Source of the DNA: Mytilus trossulus
Taxonomy: Eukaryota; Mollusca; Bivalvia; Mytilida; Mytilidae
Length of the DNA stretch: 64,000 bases
Direction: 5' to 3'
Assembly: GCF_036588685.1 (NCBI RefSeq)
Contig: NC_086378.1
Span: 30,605,578-30,669,577 of the forward strand
Shown: positions 42,650-62,533 of the stretch, piece after piece
Numbering within the stretch: the stretch's first letter is position 1
Layout of the letters: each line of letters opens with the position of its first letter
The notes under the pieces: model-generated
What the model saw: only the letters and a program-made list of their open reading frames with translations
Told to the model about the DNA's origin: nothing
Database searches by the model: none
Program-made: the position numbers and the translations under genes

Positions 42650-43735
42650 TTTCAGCTAAATTTCATAAATTTAATATATATGAGTGAAAATTTTAAGCGA
42701 CATTGGTCAAGAAATTATGCAGAAGATAAGAACATAATTATTTCCGTGTACAGTAAAGTTATTCTTTCAATACCGTTACAAATCGGACAAACCTTTCTGA
42801 AAGATATATAGTTTTAAGATAAAAAAAAAATCATGACAAACTGACTTTACGTAAACTATCGTTACAAATATTTTTTGATGAGGACACTTTAGGTTGTCCA
42901 AACAACTAACACAAAGACAGGATGCGTAAACGGGTTACTTTGCCTGACTCCCTCGATAAACATAAATGAATTATTCTTGTTAATAAATTGGTTTATTGCT
43001 AAGTGAACTTGACTGTATACTATGTACATATCATTAGTAGGTGTTTTTTATCAGCACATGACGAGAAAAGGTGACAGTAATTTAGTCGTAAAGTAATCGA
43101 TAGAAGATCGAAATAATATGTGGTATTATTAACCATTTTTGTTATTATGTATTTTGATCAATCCATCACTTGAAAATGTCAAGCAAATATTATTTTATTG
43201 CCTGGGAAACACGCATAAGTCTTTTGACCGAAACATATGAACATTTGTAAAATATTGAAAGCTAATGCAATCATTATAACTGAAATAGAGGCGGATTTAT
43301 TTTTAAGCAAACTTTTTTTTAACGCTGCCATATTCTTTATATAAAAAAAGATTGATTAAGAAATGTTCTGCGATCACCCTCAGATATGTCTAAACACTGG
43401 GAAGATCTTAGTCCAAGGATAATTTAAAAAATCAGACCACATTTAGAAATGTGTTTATCTTTCATGACAAAACTGTGCTTGATATCTATAATCTTTTCAA
43501 GATTCTTTCAGACCTCAACATGGATAACAATGACTGAGTGTTTTCACCTCTGCATTTGAATTTGATTTTCTTTAATTCCAATTTTTTTGATTGTCGATAA
43601 TAGTCATATCATTTTACACACATTTTTCATATTTTAGGACTACATCTTTGATGTTCGGGTGGTGTCGCTGTATTGTAATGTATTTGGTTGTAAGGGTGAG
43701 GTGTTAAACATAGTATGGGATTTAACGTACATCAT
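42650..43735. other. Intergenic, nothing recognised
   Basis: AT-rich without supportable exons. Confidence 0.35.
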
Positions 43736-43739
43736 TTAT

Positions 43740-43872
43740 ATCTTACTGTTCGGTGTAAGCCAAGGCTCCATTTTGAAGACCGTATAATGGATTACTTCGT
43801 ATAAAATGTGAGTTGGATTGGGAGTTGTTTCGTTGGCATTCATACCACATCTTTTCCGTTATATCTATATCC
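43740..43872 (+). repeat. Family A copy
   Basis: TGTAAGCCAAGGCTCC, GGGAGTTGTTTCGTTGGC, CATACCACATCTTTTCC. Confidence 0.7.
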
Positions 43873-43879
43873 AGGCTAT

Positions 43880-45185
43880 ATACATATTTATAAAGTATCT
43901 TTTTACTTATTGTGTCTGTTTAGTCAACGCATCAATGTAAATATAACGGAATTTGATGAGACTATCATCAAAGTGAGAGGGTTCGCGCTATAAAACCAGG
44001 TTTAAGCCACCATTTTCTACATTTGAAAATGCCTGTACTAAGTCAGGAATATGACAGTTCTTGTCCATTCGTTTTTGATGCGTTTTGTTATTTGATTTTG
44101 CCAAATTGATTTTCCTCCAAGTTCAGTAATTTTGTGATTTTACTTTTTTTTAATTTCAATTTTATTTAATGGTCATTTGCTATTGATCTAACATTTCCTC
44201 GAATTTTTCTTCACGATTTTTTAGTTTTTTTTTTTATCATCACCATGAAAAGATACGAATGCATTTTTTAATTGAATATCCTCTCACGACTTTGACACCA
44301 AACACACGTAACATCGTGACAATAAATTATCCCAAATTTCTGTATTTCATCTATTTTTGTATCTGTTTGACAGTTCAACGACATGTAATATAATTTTGTT
44401 GCCAGGTTATTAACAAAGGTATTTGTTCTGGCAAGGCTTGTGACGTATAACACATATCACCTATTTTGAATAGATTGTTGTATACAGTATCAAACGGAAG
44501 TCGTTTGCTTTCGGCTTTACAAAAGTTATTTAAGAGGAGGATGAACTTGTCCACATATTACTTCTTCCGGAAATTAGTTTTTGTGGTATTTTGGAATAAT
44601 ATTTTTAGTCTAGTTTTATCTTATACAGAAACAGAGTCGTGAATCATATCACATTTGTCTGGTTTTTACATTTCGTACATGATGGGCAGATTGATATTTC
44701 CGCTGTCGGTGTGTTGTTATTTTGAAATATTTCGTCGACATCTCGCGATCATTTAAATGGTAACCGTAACGATATGATACATATTTTTTATCTGATATAA
44801 AGGATATTTGAATTTTTTTTTTTCTTATAGTTTTAAAATTTAGCGTTTAATTTTTTTGATGAAAAATAAAAACTTTCTGGAAAATTTTAAAAATGCTAAA
44901 TTAAAAGCAGATGTTATTTTTATTGAAATAAAAAATATGATACTTGAAAATAGGTACATGCAACCTGATTCAGAATATTCTTTATAAAAGTATTTCAATT
45001 TTGACTTGCTGATTCTTTTTCAAACTGTGATTTCATTCGGCCAATATAGTTTACAAGATATTTGCTTACAAAAACCTGCAAACAAAACCCTACACAAGAA
45101 GAGGCTTTATAACTCCAAGTTCTTACATTTTTCAATCCAGCTGATCAATTCTGCAATACTCTCTTTTATTTACCGGATGATAGAT
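43880..45185. other. Intergenic, nothing recognised
   Basis: AT-rich; frames on either strand have no domain or splice support. Confidence 0.35.
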
Positions 45186-45187
45186 AT

Positions 45188-45204
45188 GGGGGGGGGGGGG
45201 GGGG
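45188..45204 (+). repeat. G17 homopolymer
   Basis: Seventeen consecutive G residues, rare in AT-rich DNA and prone to length error in sequencing. Confidence 0.9.
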
Positions 45205-45357
45205 TATCATATATTCTAAGTAATTGCATAAAGTGGAAAATTAAAATTCTGTAGAAAACTATAATTTCTGACAGGGCAATAACTCAAGTTTGCTGTTGCC
45301 GAATTTTTTTAGAAAATTTCAAGGAAGATATAGGGTACGATATCGGCTGTGTTTCAT

Positions 45358-45620
45358 GTCCCCTAGGGGCATTATACTTTCGGTCTTCATGTACGTTCGT
45401 TCATCCGTCTGTACCACTACTGGTTAAGTTTTTTGTCAAGGTAGGTTTGATGATTGAATACTAATCAACTTGAAACTTAGTGCACATGTTCTTTATGGTA
45501 TGATTTTTCTTATTTTTACTCCAAATTCCAAATTTGAGTTTTATCCCCAATTTCACGGTCCACTGAACATACAAAATGATAGTGCGAGTGGGCCATCTGT
45601 GTACTAAGCACACAATCTTA
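45358..45620 (+). repeat. Family D copy
   Basis: CCCTAGGGGCATTATAC, TTGTCAAGGTAGGTTTGATG, AATCAACTTGAAACTTAG, GTGCACATGTTCTTTATGG, GGTCCACTGAACATAC. Confidence 0.7.
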
Positions 45621-46004
45621 TTGTCTTCTATTTTTGCTATGTTATATAAACAGATTTTTGTTCTTTTGCTTGTTTTGTTTCAAGTATTGCTTCGATAAAA
45701 TTGAACTGTACACGTTTGAGCACGGTTTATATTTTTTTTAAAATTCACCGTTTAAAAATCAAGAAATAATTAAAAGAAAGTAAGAATCTGACACTTTCAG
45801 TTTAATCTACCATTGTGTTTTTGTCCATTTTGCATGTTTTCACAAATGTATTGTTTGAGTGTTGCTCGTGAAGGTTTTGCAGAAAAGTTTTGTTGTCATC
45901 AAATTAGGATACAGAATAATTTTTTTTTAGAAAAAACAACATATCCCCACCCTTTTGAAGTTAAATGGTTATTGCCTTATTTGTATCAGAAAAAAATCTA
46001 CCCC

Positions 46005-46155
46005 TTAACATGAAGTCGTGTTTGGAAGGACGCCTCCGGTGCGGGAATTTCTCGCTGCAGTAAAGATCTATTGGTGACCTTCTATTGCTGTCTGTTCTGT
46101 GGTCGGGTTGTTGTCTCCTTGACACATTCCTCATTTCCATTCTCAATTTTATCAC
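46005..46155 (-). repeat. Family B copy
   Basis: GACGCCTCCGGTGCGGG, TTGGTGACCTTCTATTGC, TTGTCTCCTTGACACATTCC, TTTCCATTCTCAATTTTATC, reverse orientation. Confidence 0.72.
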
Positions 46156-46159
46156 TAAC

Positions 46160-46720
46160 CCTATAAAATATAAACACTATTTTTCTTTCCTGGTACATGA
46201 TGTATAGTGTTTTCGATGTCTATCATTATCATGAAAAAAACCTGAACTATGATGTTTATATTTATGTACTCTATACGTACTACTGTATGGCGTTAAGCAT
46301 GCAAAAACTACACCGATTACAGTCAGAATGAACGTGACTGCTGCATAAAATGTCATTTATTGTCACTAGGAATTTGTTTTGTTTGTATAAATGTTCCTTT
46401 TAGTCTGGCAAACAAATATTAAAATAACAACATCAAAACAAAAAAGAACCACCGGTCACGTGTATTTAAAAATGTTCATCAACGAAAACTGTACTTATCA
46501 ATTATTTTGATAAATATGTGCACTATTAGTTGTAGGAATGTTATGAAAATCAAATACCTATAATAGCACTCGAACTTATCGCATTGCTATATTTACCTGA
46601 ACAGTTCCGTAATATTATATGCATGGATATAATACACGTAATTGCGAATGTTTTCAAACTTTTGCTACAATAAGAGATCATGAAACTATAATACGCTAAC
46701 TATTTTCTCCTCAACAGATT
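46160..46720. other. Intergenic, nothing recognised
   Basis: AT-rich, no feature supported. Confidence 0.35.
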
Positions 46721-46724
46721 TCAA

Positions 46725-47690
46725 TGTTAAATGAAGCTGCAGATTTCAAGAATATATAACGCTTCAGATTTCAGGGCTGGATAAAACTAGATTTCAAGTC
46801 TAAAAAAGCCGCCGATTTCAAGGCTAGATAAAGCTGCTGATTTTAGAACTAGGTAAAGTTGAAGAATACAAGGCTAGATTAGGCTGCAAATTTCAAGGCT
46901 AGATAAAGCTGAAGATTGCAGGACTGAATAAAGCTGAAGATTATAGGACTCACTGGATAACGCTGCAGATTTCAGGGATAGATAAACTGAAAATTTCAGG
47001 GCAAGATGAAGCTGTATATCTCAAGGCGAGTTAAAACTGCAGATTTCAAGGAGAGATAAAGCTACAGATTTCAGGGCTAGATAACACTGAAGATTTCAGA
47101 GCTAGATAAAGGTGCAGATTTTAGTGTTGAACAAAGCTGCAGATTGTAGGGCTGAATAATGATCAATAATGATGCAGATTTCAAAGCTCGATAAAGCTGC
47201 AGATTTCAGAGCAAGATCAAGTTGCAGATCCCTAGGCGAGATAAAGCTGCAGATTTTAAGGCGAGATAAAGTTGCAGATTTCAGGTCTCGATAACACTGA
47301 AGATTTCAGGACTTGATAAAGCTGCAATATTTAGGTCTGAATTAAGCTACAGATTTCGGTGCTCGAGAAAGCTACTAATTACAGGACAAGATAAAGCTTG
47401 AGATTCCAGGGCTCGATTTAAGCTGCAGATGTCAGGACTGAATGAAGCTGGATATTTAAGGGCTAGATAAAGCTGCAGATTTCAAAGAGTGATACAGCTA
47501 CAGGTTTCAGGGCTGGATAAAACTGCAGATTTCAAGATAAGGTAAAGCTGAAGATGTCTGGGTGAGATAAAGCAAAACTTTTCAAGGCGGTATAAAGCTG
47601 CAGATTTCAGGAATGAATAAAGCTGTAGATTTTAGTGCCAGATAAAGCTGATGATTTCAGGTCTAGATAAAGCTGATGGCATAATGCTGC
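46725..47690 (+). repeat. 25 bp minisatellite, about 37 units
   Basis: Unit consensus GCTGCAGATTTCAAGG then CTAGATAAA; variants change TTTCAAGG to TTTCAGGG or ATTGCAGG and CTAGATAAA to CTGAATAAA. Spacing is mostly 25 bases with some 22-31 base units. No frame is kept open, so it is not coding. Confidence 0.9.
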
Positions 47691-47970
47691 TAAAACAATC
47701 TAATCTGCCACATTTTTGCGCCTGTGCCAAGTCAGAAACCTCTGGCCTTTGTTAGTCATGTATGATTTTTATCTTTCTTGTGTATAATTTAGAGTTTAGT
47801 GGGAAGTCCATTATCACTGAACTATTTGTTTAGGGGCCAGCTGAAGGATGCCTCTGGGTGCAGGAGTTTCTGTTGCATTGAAGACTTTTTAGTGACCTTC
47901 GACTGTTGTCTGTTTTATGGTCAGGTTGTTGTCTCTTTGACACGTTCCCCAATTCTATTCTCAATTTTAA
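47691..47970 (-). repeat. Family B copy (long)
   Basis: Includes the right end (GCGCCTGTGCCAAGTCAG), GTTTAGGGGCCAGCTG, CTTTTTAGTGACCTTCGAC, TTGTCTCTTTGACACG. It abuts the 25 bp array. Confidence 0.72.
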
Positions 47971-48004
47971 TAAGTATTAACAGTAGATAAAGCTAAATAA
48001 AGCA

Positions 48005-48070
48005 TTCACTCATAGTCCCTGTGGGAATGTGTGCCAATGAAAGACAACTCTCCATCTTAGTCACATATCT
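48005..48070 (-). repeat. Family A fragment
   Basis: AATGTGTGCCAATGAAAG and ACAACTCTCCATCTTAGTC, reverse orientation. Confidence 0.5.
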
Positions 48071-48348
48071 TAGTCACAATTTGTAAAAGTTCTACTAGAA
48101 TAATTTATGTTGCATGATACTAAACAACTAAGGAAGGATTGTGCTTGATTTTAATAACATTAAGACATGATCTTCTGTTAAGTTTTAATTGAAGTCTGGT
48201 GTGTCTGAAACTGCTGTTTGTCCTTTTATTAATTTATGTTTATCATTGTCAAATTACCTTGTATCTTCTATCTCCTATTTTAACATTGAATTCTTTCAAC
48301 TGAGTTTTATTGTGTGTTTTGAAGTTTGTTGGTTTATATTTCACATTG

Positions 48349-48450
48349 GTTAGAGATCAAGGGGAGGGTTGAGATCTCACAATACATGTTTAACCCTGAC
48401 ACATTTTAGTGCCTGTCTCAAGTCAGGAACAACTAGCCTTAGTTAGTTTT
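48349..48450 (-). repeat. Family B fragment (right end)
   Basis: GGTTAGAGATCAAGGGGAGG, GTTGAGATCTCACAATAC, ATGTTTAACCCTGAC, CTCAAGTCAGGAAC, reverse orientation. Confidence 0.68.
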
Positions 48451-48659
48451 CTGTGTTTTAAAAAAAATTGGTTCATATGTATGTTTTAAAGTTAAGTATG
48501 ACGTCCATTTTACAGATCTATTCCTAATTATGTTTTAAACTAACAAGCTGAGCCAGATTTTTAAAGAAGCTAAGCCTAATTCACAAGGTAATAGTCTACT
48601 GGAAGACCTGTCATCCTACCTGGATACTTTATTCTAACTTACTTTTCTCCCCCGTGCAG

Positions 48660-48731
48660 TGTGCTCAGTTGAGAAGCAGTAAATACCAATGTAAAGTTTG
48701 GTTTGCAAGGTTGAGAGAGATAAAGAAATAA
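48660..48731 (+). CDS. Candidate terminal exon, unassigned
   Basis: A strong acceptor context (TTCTAAC branch-like site, ACTTTTCTCCCCCGTGCAG) precedes 23 open codons, CAQLRSSKYQCKVWFARLRE and IKK, and a TAA. No upstream partner exon was found and no family is recognised, so this may be chance. Confidence 0.15.
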   Translation, partial: CAQLRSSKYQCKVWFARLREIKK

Positions 48732-49079
48732 GCCAATATTCTATCAACTTTTTTTAAAAAAGTCAACCATTTTATTTCATATAATATAACAAATTAATAA
48801 ATATGGAAGCACTAAAATAATGTACAACATATATATACAGTTATACACATTAGATTATAGACTGTTAACCAATTTATTTGGGTGATTTATTTATTCACCC
48901 AACTTCAGCAAAAAAAAATCTTAGTGACAATGGCAAACATGGATCTTTTCTTATATGAACAAACATCAAATTCTTTAGGAAACTACATAAATAAACAGCT
49001 CCAAGGTTTAGTAGAAAGGGTTCAATGCCCCTGAAAAAACAGTATCACTGAAAATAAATTGGTTTACAGTTCTGTTGAT

Positions 49080-49239
49080 TCAGAAATTATTGCGATGTTT
49101 TTATTATTGCAAAAAAATGTGACTGAATTAAAACTCACATTTTTGAAATTATTTACATGAAAATTAAAATTAAAATTTTAAATCGCATTTTAGTCTAAAA
49201 TGACAAAATCGCATAATAAATGCGTGCAATAATTTCTGA
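49080..49239. mobile_element. MITE, TCAGAAATTATTGCG family
   Basis: Left TCAGAAATTATTGCG, right TGCAATAATTTCTGA, arms pairing inward (TTTTTATTATTGCA with TGCGATTTTGTCA-like blocks). The better-preserved relative is at 55548-55757. Confidence 0.7.
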
Positions 49240-50223
49240 CTTTACTTTATTTAGAAATATATTGCACTTTTCTAAGGAAAATTCTGAATTCAAATGATTA
49301 ATTAAAATGCATTCAAAGAGCACATCAAATAAGATTGTTTATATTAAAAAAAATATTAACATTAAATGCAAAATCTTATTGCAACAGCTTAAATTTCGTA
49401 AATAAAGATTTTAATTATAAAATGTGTATAAATTTTGTTCATCATTAACTTGAATATAACACTAATTCAAATATTCTGCATCATGCAATAACAGTTCCCG
49501 TCTTGGCTTCTGCAGCTTTAATTGCATGGGAGACAAAAAATATTATATATCTAATCTAAACACATAAAATAAACTACCTCATAAATAAATTTGGGTTAAA
49601 AAAAAAATTTAATAAAAAATAAAGTAAATTCACCAATATCCTCCTATTCTAGTTTCTAAACCTTCTAATTCTGAATTAAATAAAAAGTTAACTTTTTGAA
49701 TACTTATTATTGTTATGACTAGATGCTCACAAGTGATGCATTTTTACGGCTTGTATGTGTCCACAATTTTTACTTTTAGAAATAAACAATGAAACTAGAT
49801 GTTGACAAGACTGATGATAAGGGAGTGCAGGATTGCTTCATCCTATTTTCATATTTGTTCTTGTAAAAAAACCAATTGAAGATTTGACAAATTTAGGATC
49901 TGAGACATCATTAACAGGTTTTAAGAGAGTATAACACACATGAACAATAAGATGAGCATATGAAAAATGTTATTAACATAATTAATTTATAAAAACAAAT
50001 TGTGCATTATGATTCCCTTGAGTAAAATATAAGATATTTTCATATACTACAGTGAATACATATCTGTATATGGTTAATGTTTACCAAGTATATATTACTA
50101 CTTTTGTGAGGTAAACTGAAGGCTGATGCAGATGCAGTATTTTGAAACAGAGGGGCCACGCAACTAGCCAACGTTTGAAATGAAATAGGTAAAAAGTCTG
50201 AGTTTACAATCTAGCTCAATTAA

Positions 50224-50616
50224 GGATGTTTGCTGCTCAGTTTCAGAATAATAACTTTCCATAAAACTAGTATATATTGATAGGGGATTTATTGAGGAAT
50301 CAAAAAAGCCAAAATAAATATAGGGGTCAATGTGCTTGTTTTCAAGATATAAGCCATTGAAATTTTGGCGGGAAAATGTTCTCTCTTGATTTTTTCATAG
50401 CTTAATTTATCATTGACCAGTTAAAGTTCTCAAATACTATTAAAATTAAATAAAATTTTGAAACACTTTTATAAATGGCTTATAATTATACATGTAAAAG
50501 ATTTATAAAAAGAAAAATGGGGGTTCATGGGTAAATTTTTTTAGGCATTCAAATGGATAAAACCAGAGGATTCTGGAAATCTGACAAAAATTCCAAAACA
50601 TGACAAGCAAACATCC
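50224..50616. mobile_element. TTAA-flanked MITE, GGATGTTTGCT ends
   Basis: Ends GGATGTTTGCT and AGCAAACATCC, each bordered by TTAA (50220-50223, 50617-50620). 393 bases, no ORF. TTAA borders allow a piggyBac-type origin, but the ends do not start CCC, so the family is open. Confidence 0.72.
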
Positions 50617-51586
50617 TTAAGGTAGGCTTGGAACCCTGTCCCCTAGGGAACCCTGCTCTCTAAATCCAAACTCTGAAAAAGGATCTAAATGAACAGTTGA
50701 ATATGTGTATGTAAATAATGATAAAGTGAATGGTAAATTAACAAGTGAATTATAAATAATAAATGATCACAATGTGAATCACATAACAAGTGAAAATATA
50801 AACAAATTAATGACAACAATGTTAATTACTCATTCTTCAATAAAATTGTAAATAAATTAATATTGCAACTTATAATGCTCTCAGTTTAGTCAACTATATT
50901 GGCCATATATAAATGTATGACTTGCCTATAAAATTAACAATGCATTTCAGTAGATTTTATGATGCCGTAATAATCCAGGGGCCTTTTGCCCAATGTTTAC
51001 TATTTTCACCCCAAAATTATCTTCTGATTAGCAGCACGAAGAAGAGTAAAAATATCTACCATGACATTAATTTCTATATTTTTCTATGCTTTGATTAATA
51101 ATAAATAAATAAATTTTATGTTTTGAAAAAAATAAAAATATGTTTGGTTATTCATGCAAATTACTTTTGATAAAATTCCAAAAAATATTGATAACCAATA
51201 GCAACACTGTTCTCTTGTTTTGCAACTTCCTACATATTGATTCATTTTTATTAGTAAAATATCAATTTCCCTGGATTTCCTGGATATGATTAAACCAAGA
51301 ACTTAAATGTTTCGGCAAGGTACAAATTTTCTAGTAGCTTAATGCATACTTTTGCAAACCAATAAAATCATATATCCACGAAAATATAACTGTTGTTATT
51401 CATGTAAATAACTTATTCCACAGTATATAATTTGAAAGTATATAGATTTACCAATTTTACAAATTGCATTTTTTAAAAGAGTACAATTGCTTGTCATGAT
51501 AAGTTGTGATAGTTCTCACTCCACTAAACACCCATTTATTAATACACCTTATCGCTAATCCCTGCTAACTCGGCCGCTTGAACTTT

Positions 51587-51645
51587 TGACGTCAACAACA
51601 ATCACTTCTCCATTGTGGCGTCAGATATTTTGTTTTATGACGTCA
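51587..51645. promoter_or_regulatory. Two palindromic CRE-like TGACGTCA sites
   Basis: TGACGTCA at 51587-51594 and 51638-51645 with GGCGTCAGA between. The octamer is the binding site of CREB/ATF factors. It lies 3' of the BACE gene, so its role is unclear. Confidence 0.35.
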
Positions 51646-52021
51646 AAATTTTACAGGAACCTGTGTGATATTTAGTAATGGCGGACAAATAGCAATAACG
51701 TGTACATCATCTACACCTCAGGGGGGTTTGATACTCTCCTTTTAACTTTAAAGACAACTCCTTCCAACTCAGTTTAATCATAGAACAATATGAATGCCAA
51801 TGCTTTACTCATTTATCCATGGACATGTATGGTATATTCAAATGATTGAATAAGAAGTGGTAGCATGTTCTTTCAAAAGGTAAGGCATTGTGGACCAACT
51901 CTAAGTTTTTTCCGCTCTCGGTCTATTCCCAAGGTTAAAACATGGAAATAGCTAGCAAAATCCCTCCCCTGATCTATAAAGTATCTATAATTTTTTTATC
52001 CCTAATTTAGTGTTATCAATA

Positions 52022-61389
<9,368 letters not shown>

Positions 61390-61488
61390 CTATAAATAGA
61401 AACAATCCTGTCTAAAACTTCATGAAATATCATATTGTTTTACAACTATTTACACAAACAGACAAAAATATATATGAAAGTAAGTTTC

Positions 61489-62212
61489 AACCAGATGCTC
61501 CGCAGGGCGCAGCTTTATATGATCGCAGAGGTTGAACCCTGAACGGTTGGGGCAAGTATGGACACAACATTTAAGCTGGATTCAGCTCTAAATTTGGATT
61601 GTGATTAAATACTTGACACAGCATAGGTTTCTGACACAGAATGAATGTGGTCTACTGAACTTAAAAAAAAATATTTGCCTTTGAGCAATTCACTATGCTG
61701 TTGAATATTAATCCTCTCAAAAAAATGTTTAAAGAAATTTTCTTTTTATTTATGAAATCTGAAATGAAAGAAATTGACCCCCCAATTTTTTTCACATCCC
61801 CCTTTCCCTTATTTCAAAACTGATCTCAATTCAAATTTCTAATGAATTTAAACTGTTGGGACCAAAACTCCCAAAATCAATACCAACCTTCCTTTTATGG
61901 TCATAAACCTTGTGTTAAAATTTCATAGATTTCTATTTACTTATACTAAAGTTATGGTGCGAAAACCAAGAAAAATGCTTATTTGGGTCCCTTTTTGGCC
62001 CCTAATTCCTAAACTGTTGGGACCTTAACTCCCAAAATCAACACCAACCTTCTTTTTATGGTCATAAACATTGTGTTAAAATTTCATAGATTTCTATTCA
62101 CTTTTACTAAAGTTAGAGTGCGAAAACTAAAAGTATTCGGACGACGACGACGTCGACGCCAACCTGATAGCAATATACGAAGAATTTTTTTTCAAATTTT
62201 GCAGTCGTATAA
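61489..62212 (+). mobile_element. Family C element, internally shortened copy 2
   Basis: Starts ACCAGATGCTCCGCAGGG and ends TGCAGTCGTATAA. Compared with copy 1 it lacks the whole 261-base-period array and keeps about two of the 160 base units. Confidence 0.8.
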
Positions 62213-62324
62213 TGACTGATGTTTTTAACAAAAGCAAAGCTTTTGAGAATGTCATATAAGCTCATAAATTATGACATTCATTTGCTTTTTTAAATATTTT
62301 AATACATTAACAAGACTGTGTTCA

Positions 62325-62533
62325 TAAATTTTGTGTAGTATGGAAGCTCCACTCGCACTTTCATTTTCTATGTTCAGTGGAATGTGAAATTGGGGTCAAA
62401 GCTCAAAGAACATGTGTAGTAAGTTGTAAGGTGATTGGATTTCAACTTCATCAAAAACTACCTTGACCAAAAACTTTAACCTGAAGCAGGACAGACTGAC
62501 CAAACGACAAACAGAAGAACGGACTCACAGACC
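62325..62533 (-). repeat. Family D copy, abutting a family C element
   Basis: CCACTCGCACTTTCATTTTC, AGAACATGTGTAGTAAG, ACCTTGACCAAAAACTTTAA, reverse orientation. The next base positions start family C copy 3. Confidence 0.68.

Larger units (their letters stand above)
48740..52021 (-). other. 3' flank of the BACE gene, probably long 3' UTR
   Basis: No frame is supported. An AATAAA on the minus strand lies at 48771-48776, followed by a U/A-rich stretch; if used, the 3' UTR would be 3.25 kb. Nearer AATAAA-type signals exist, so the true end is not fixed. Two small inverted-repeat elements sit inside (49080-49239, 50224-50616). Confidence 0.35.
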
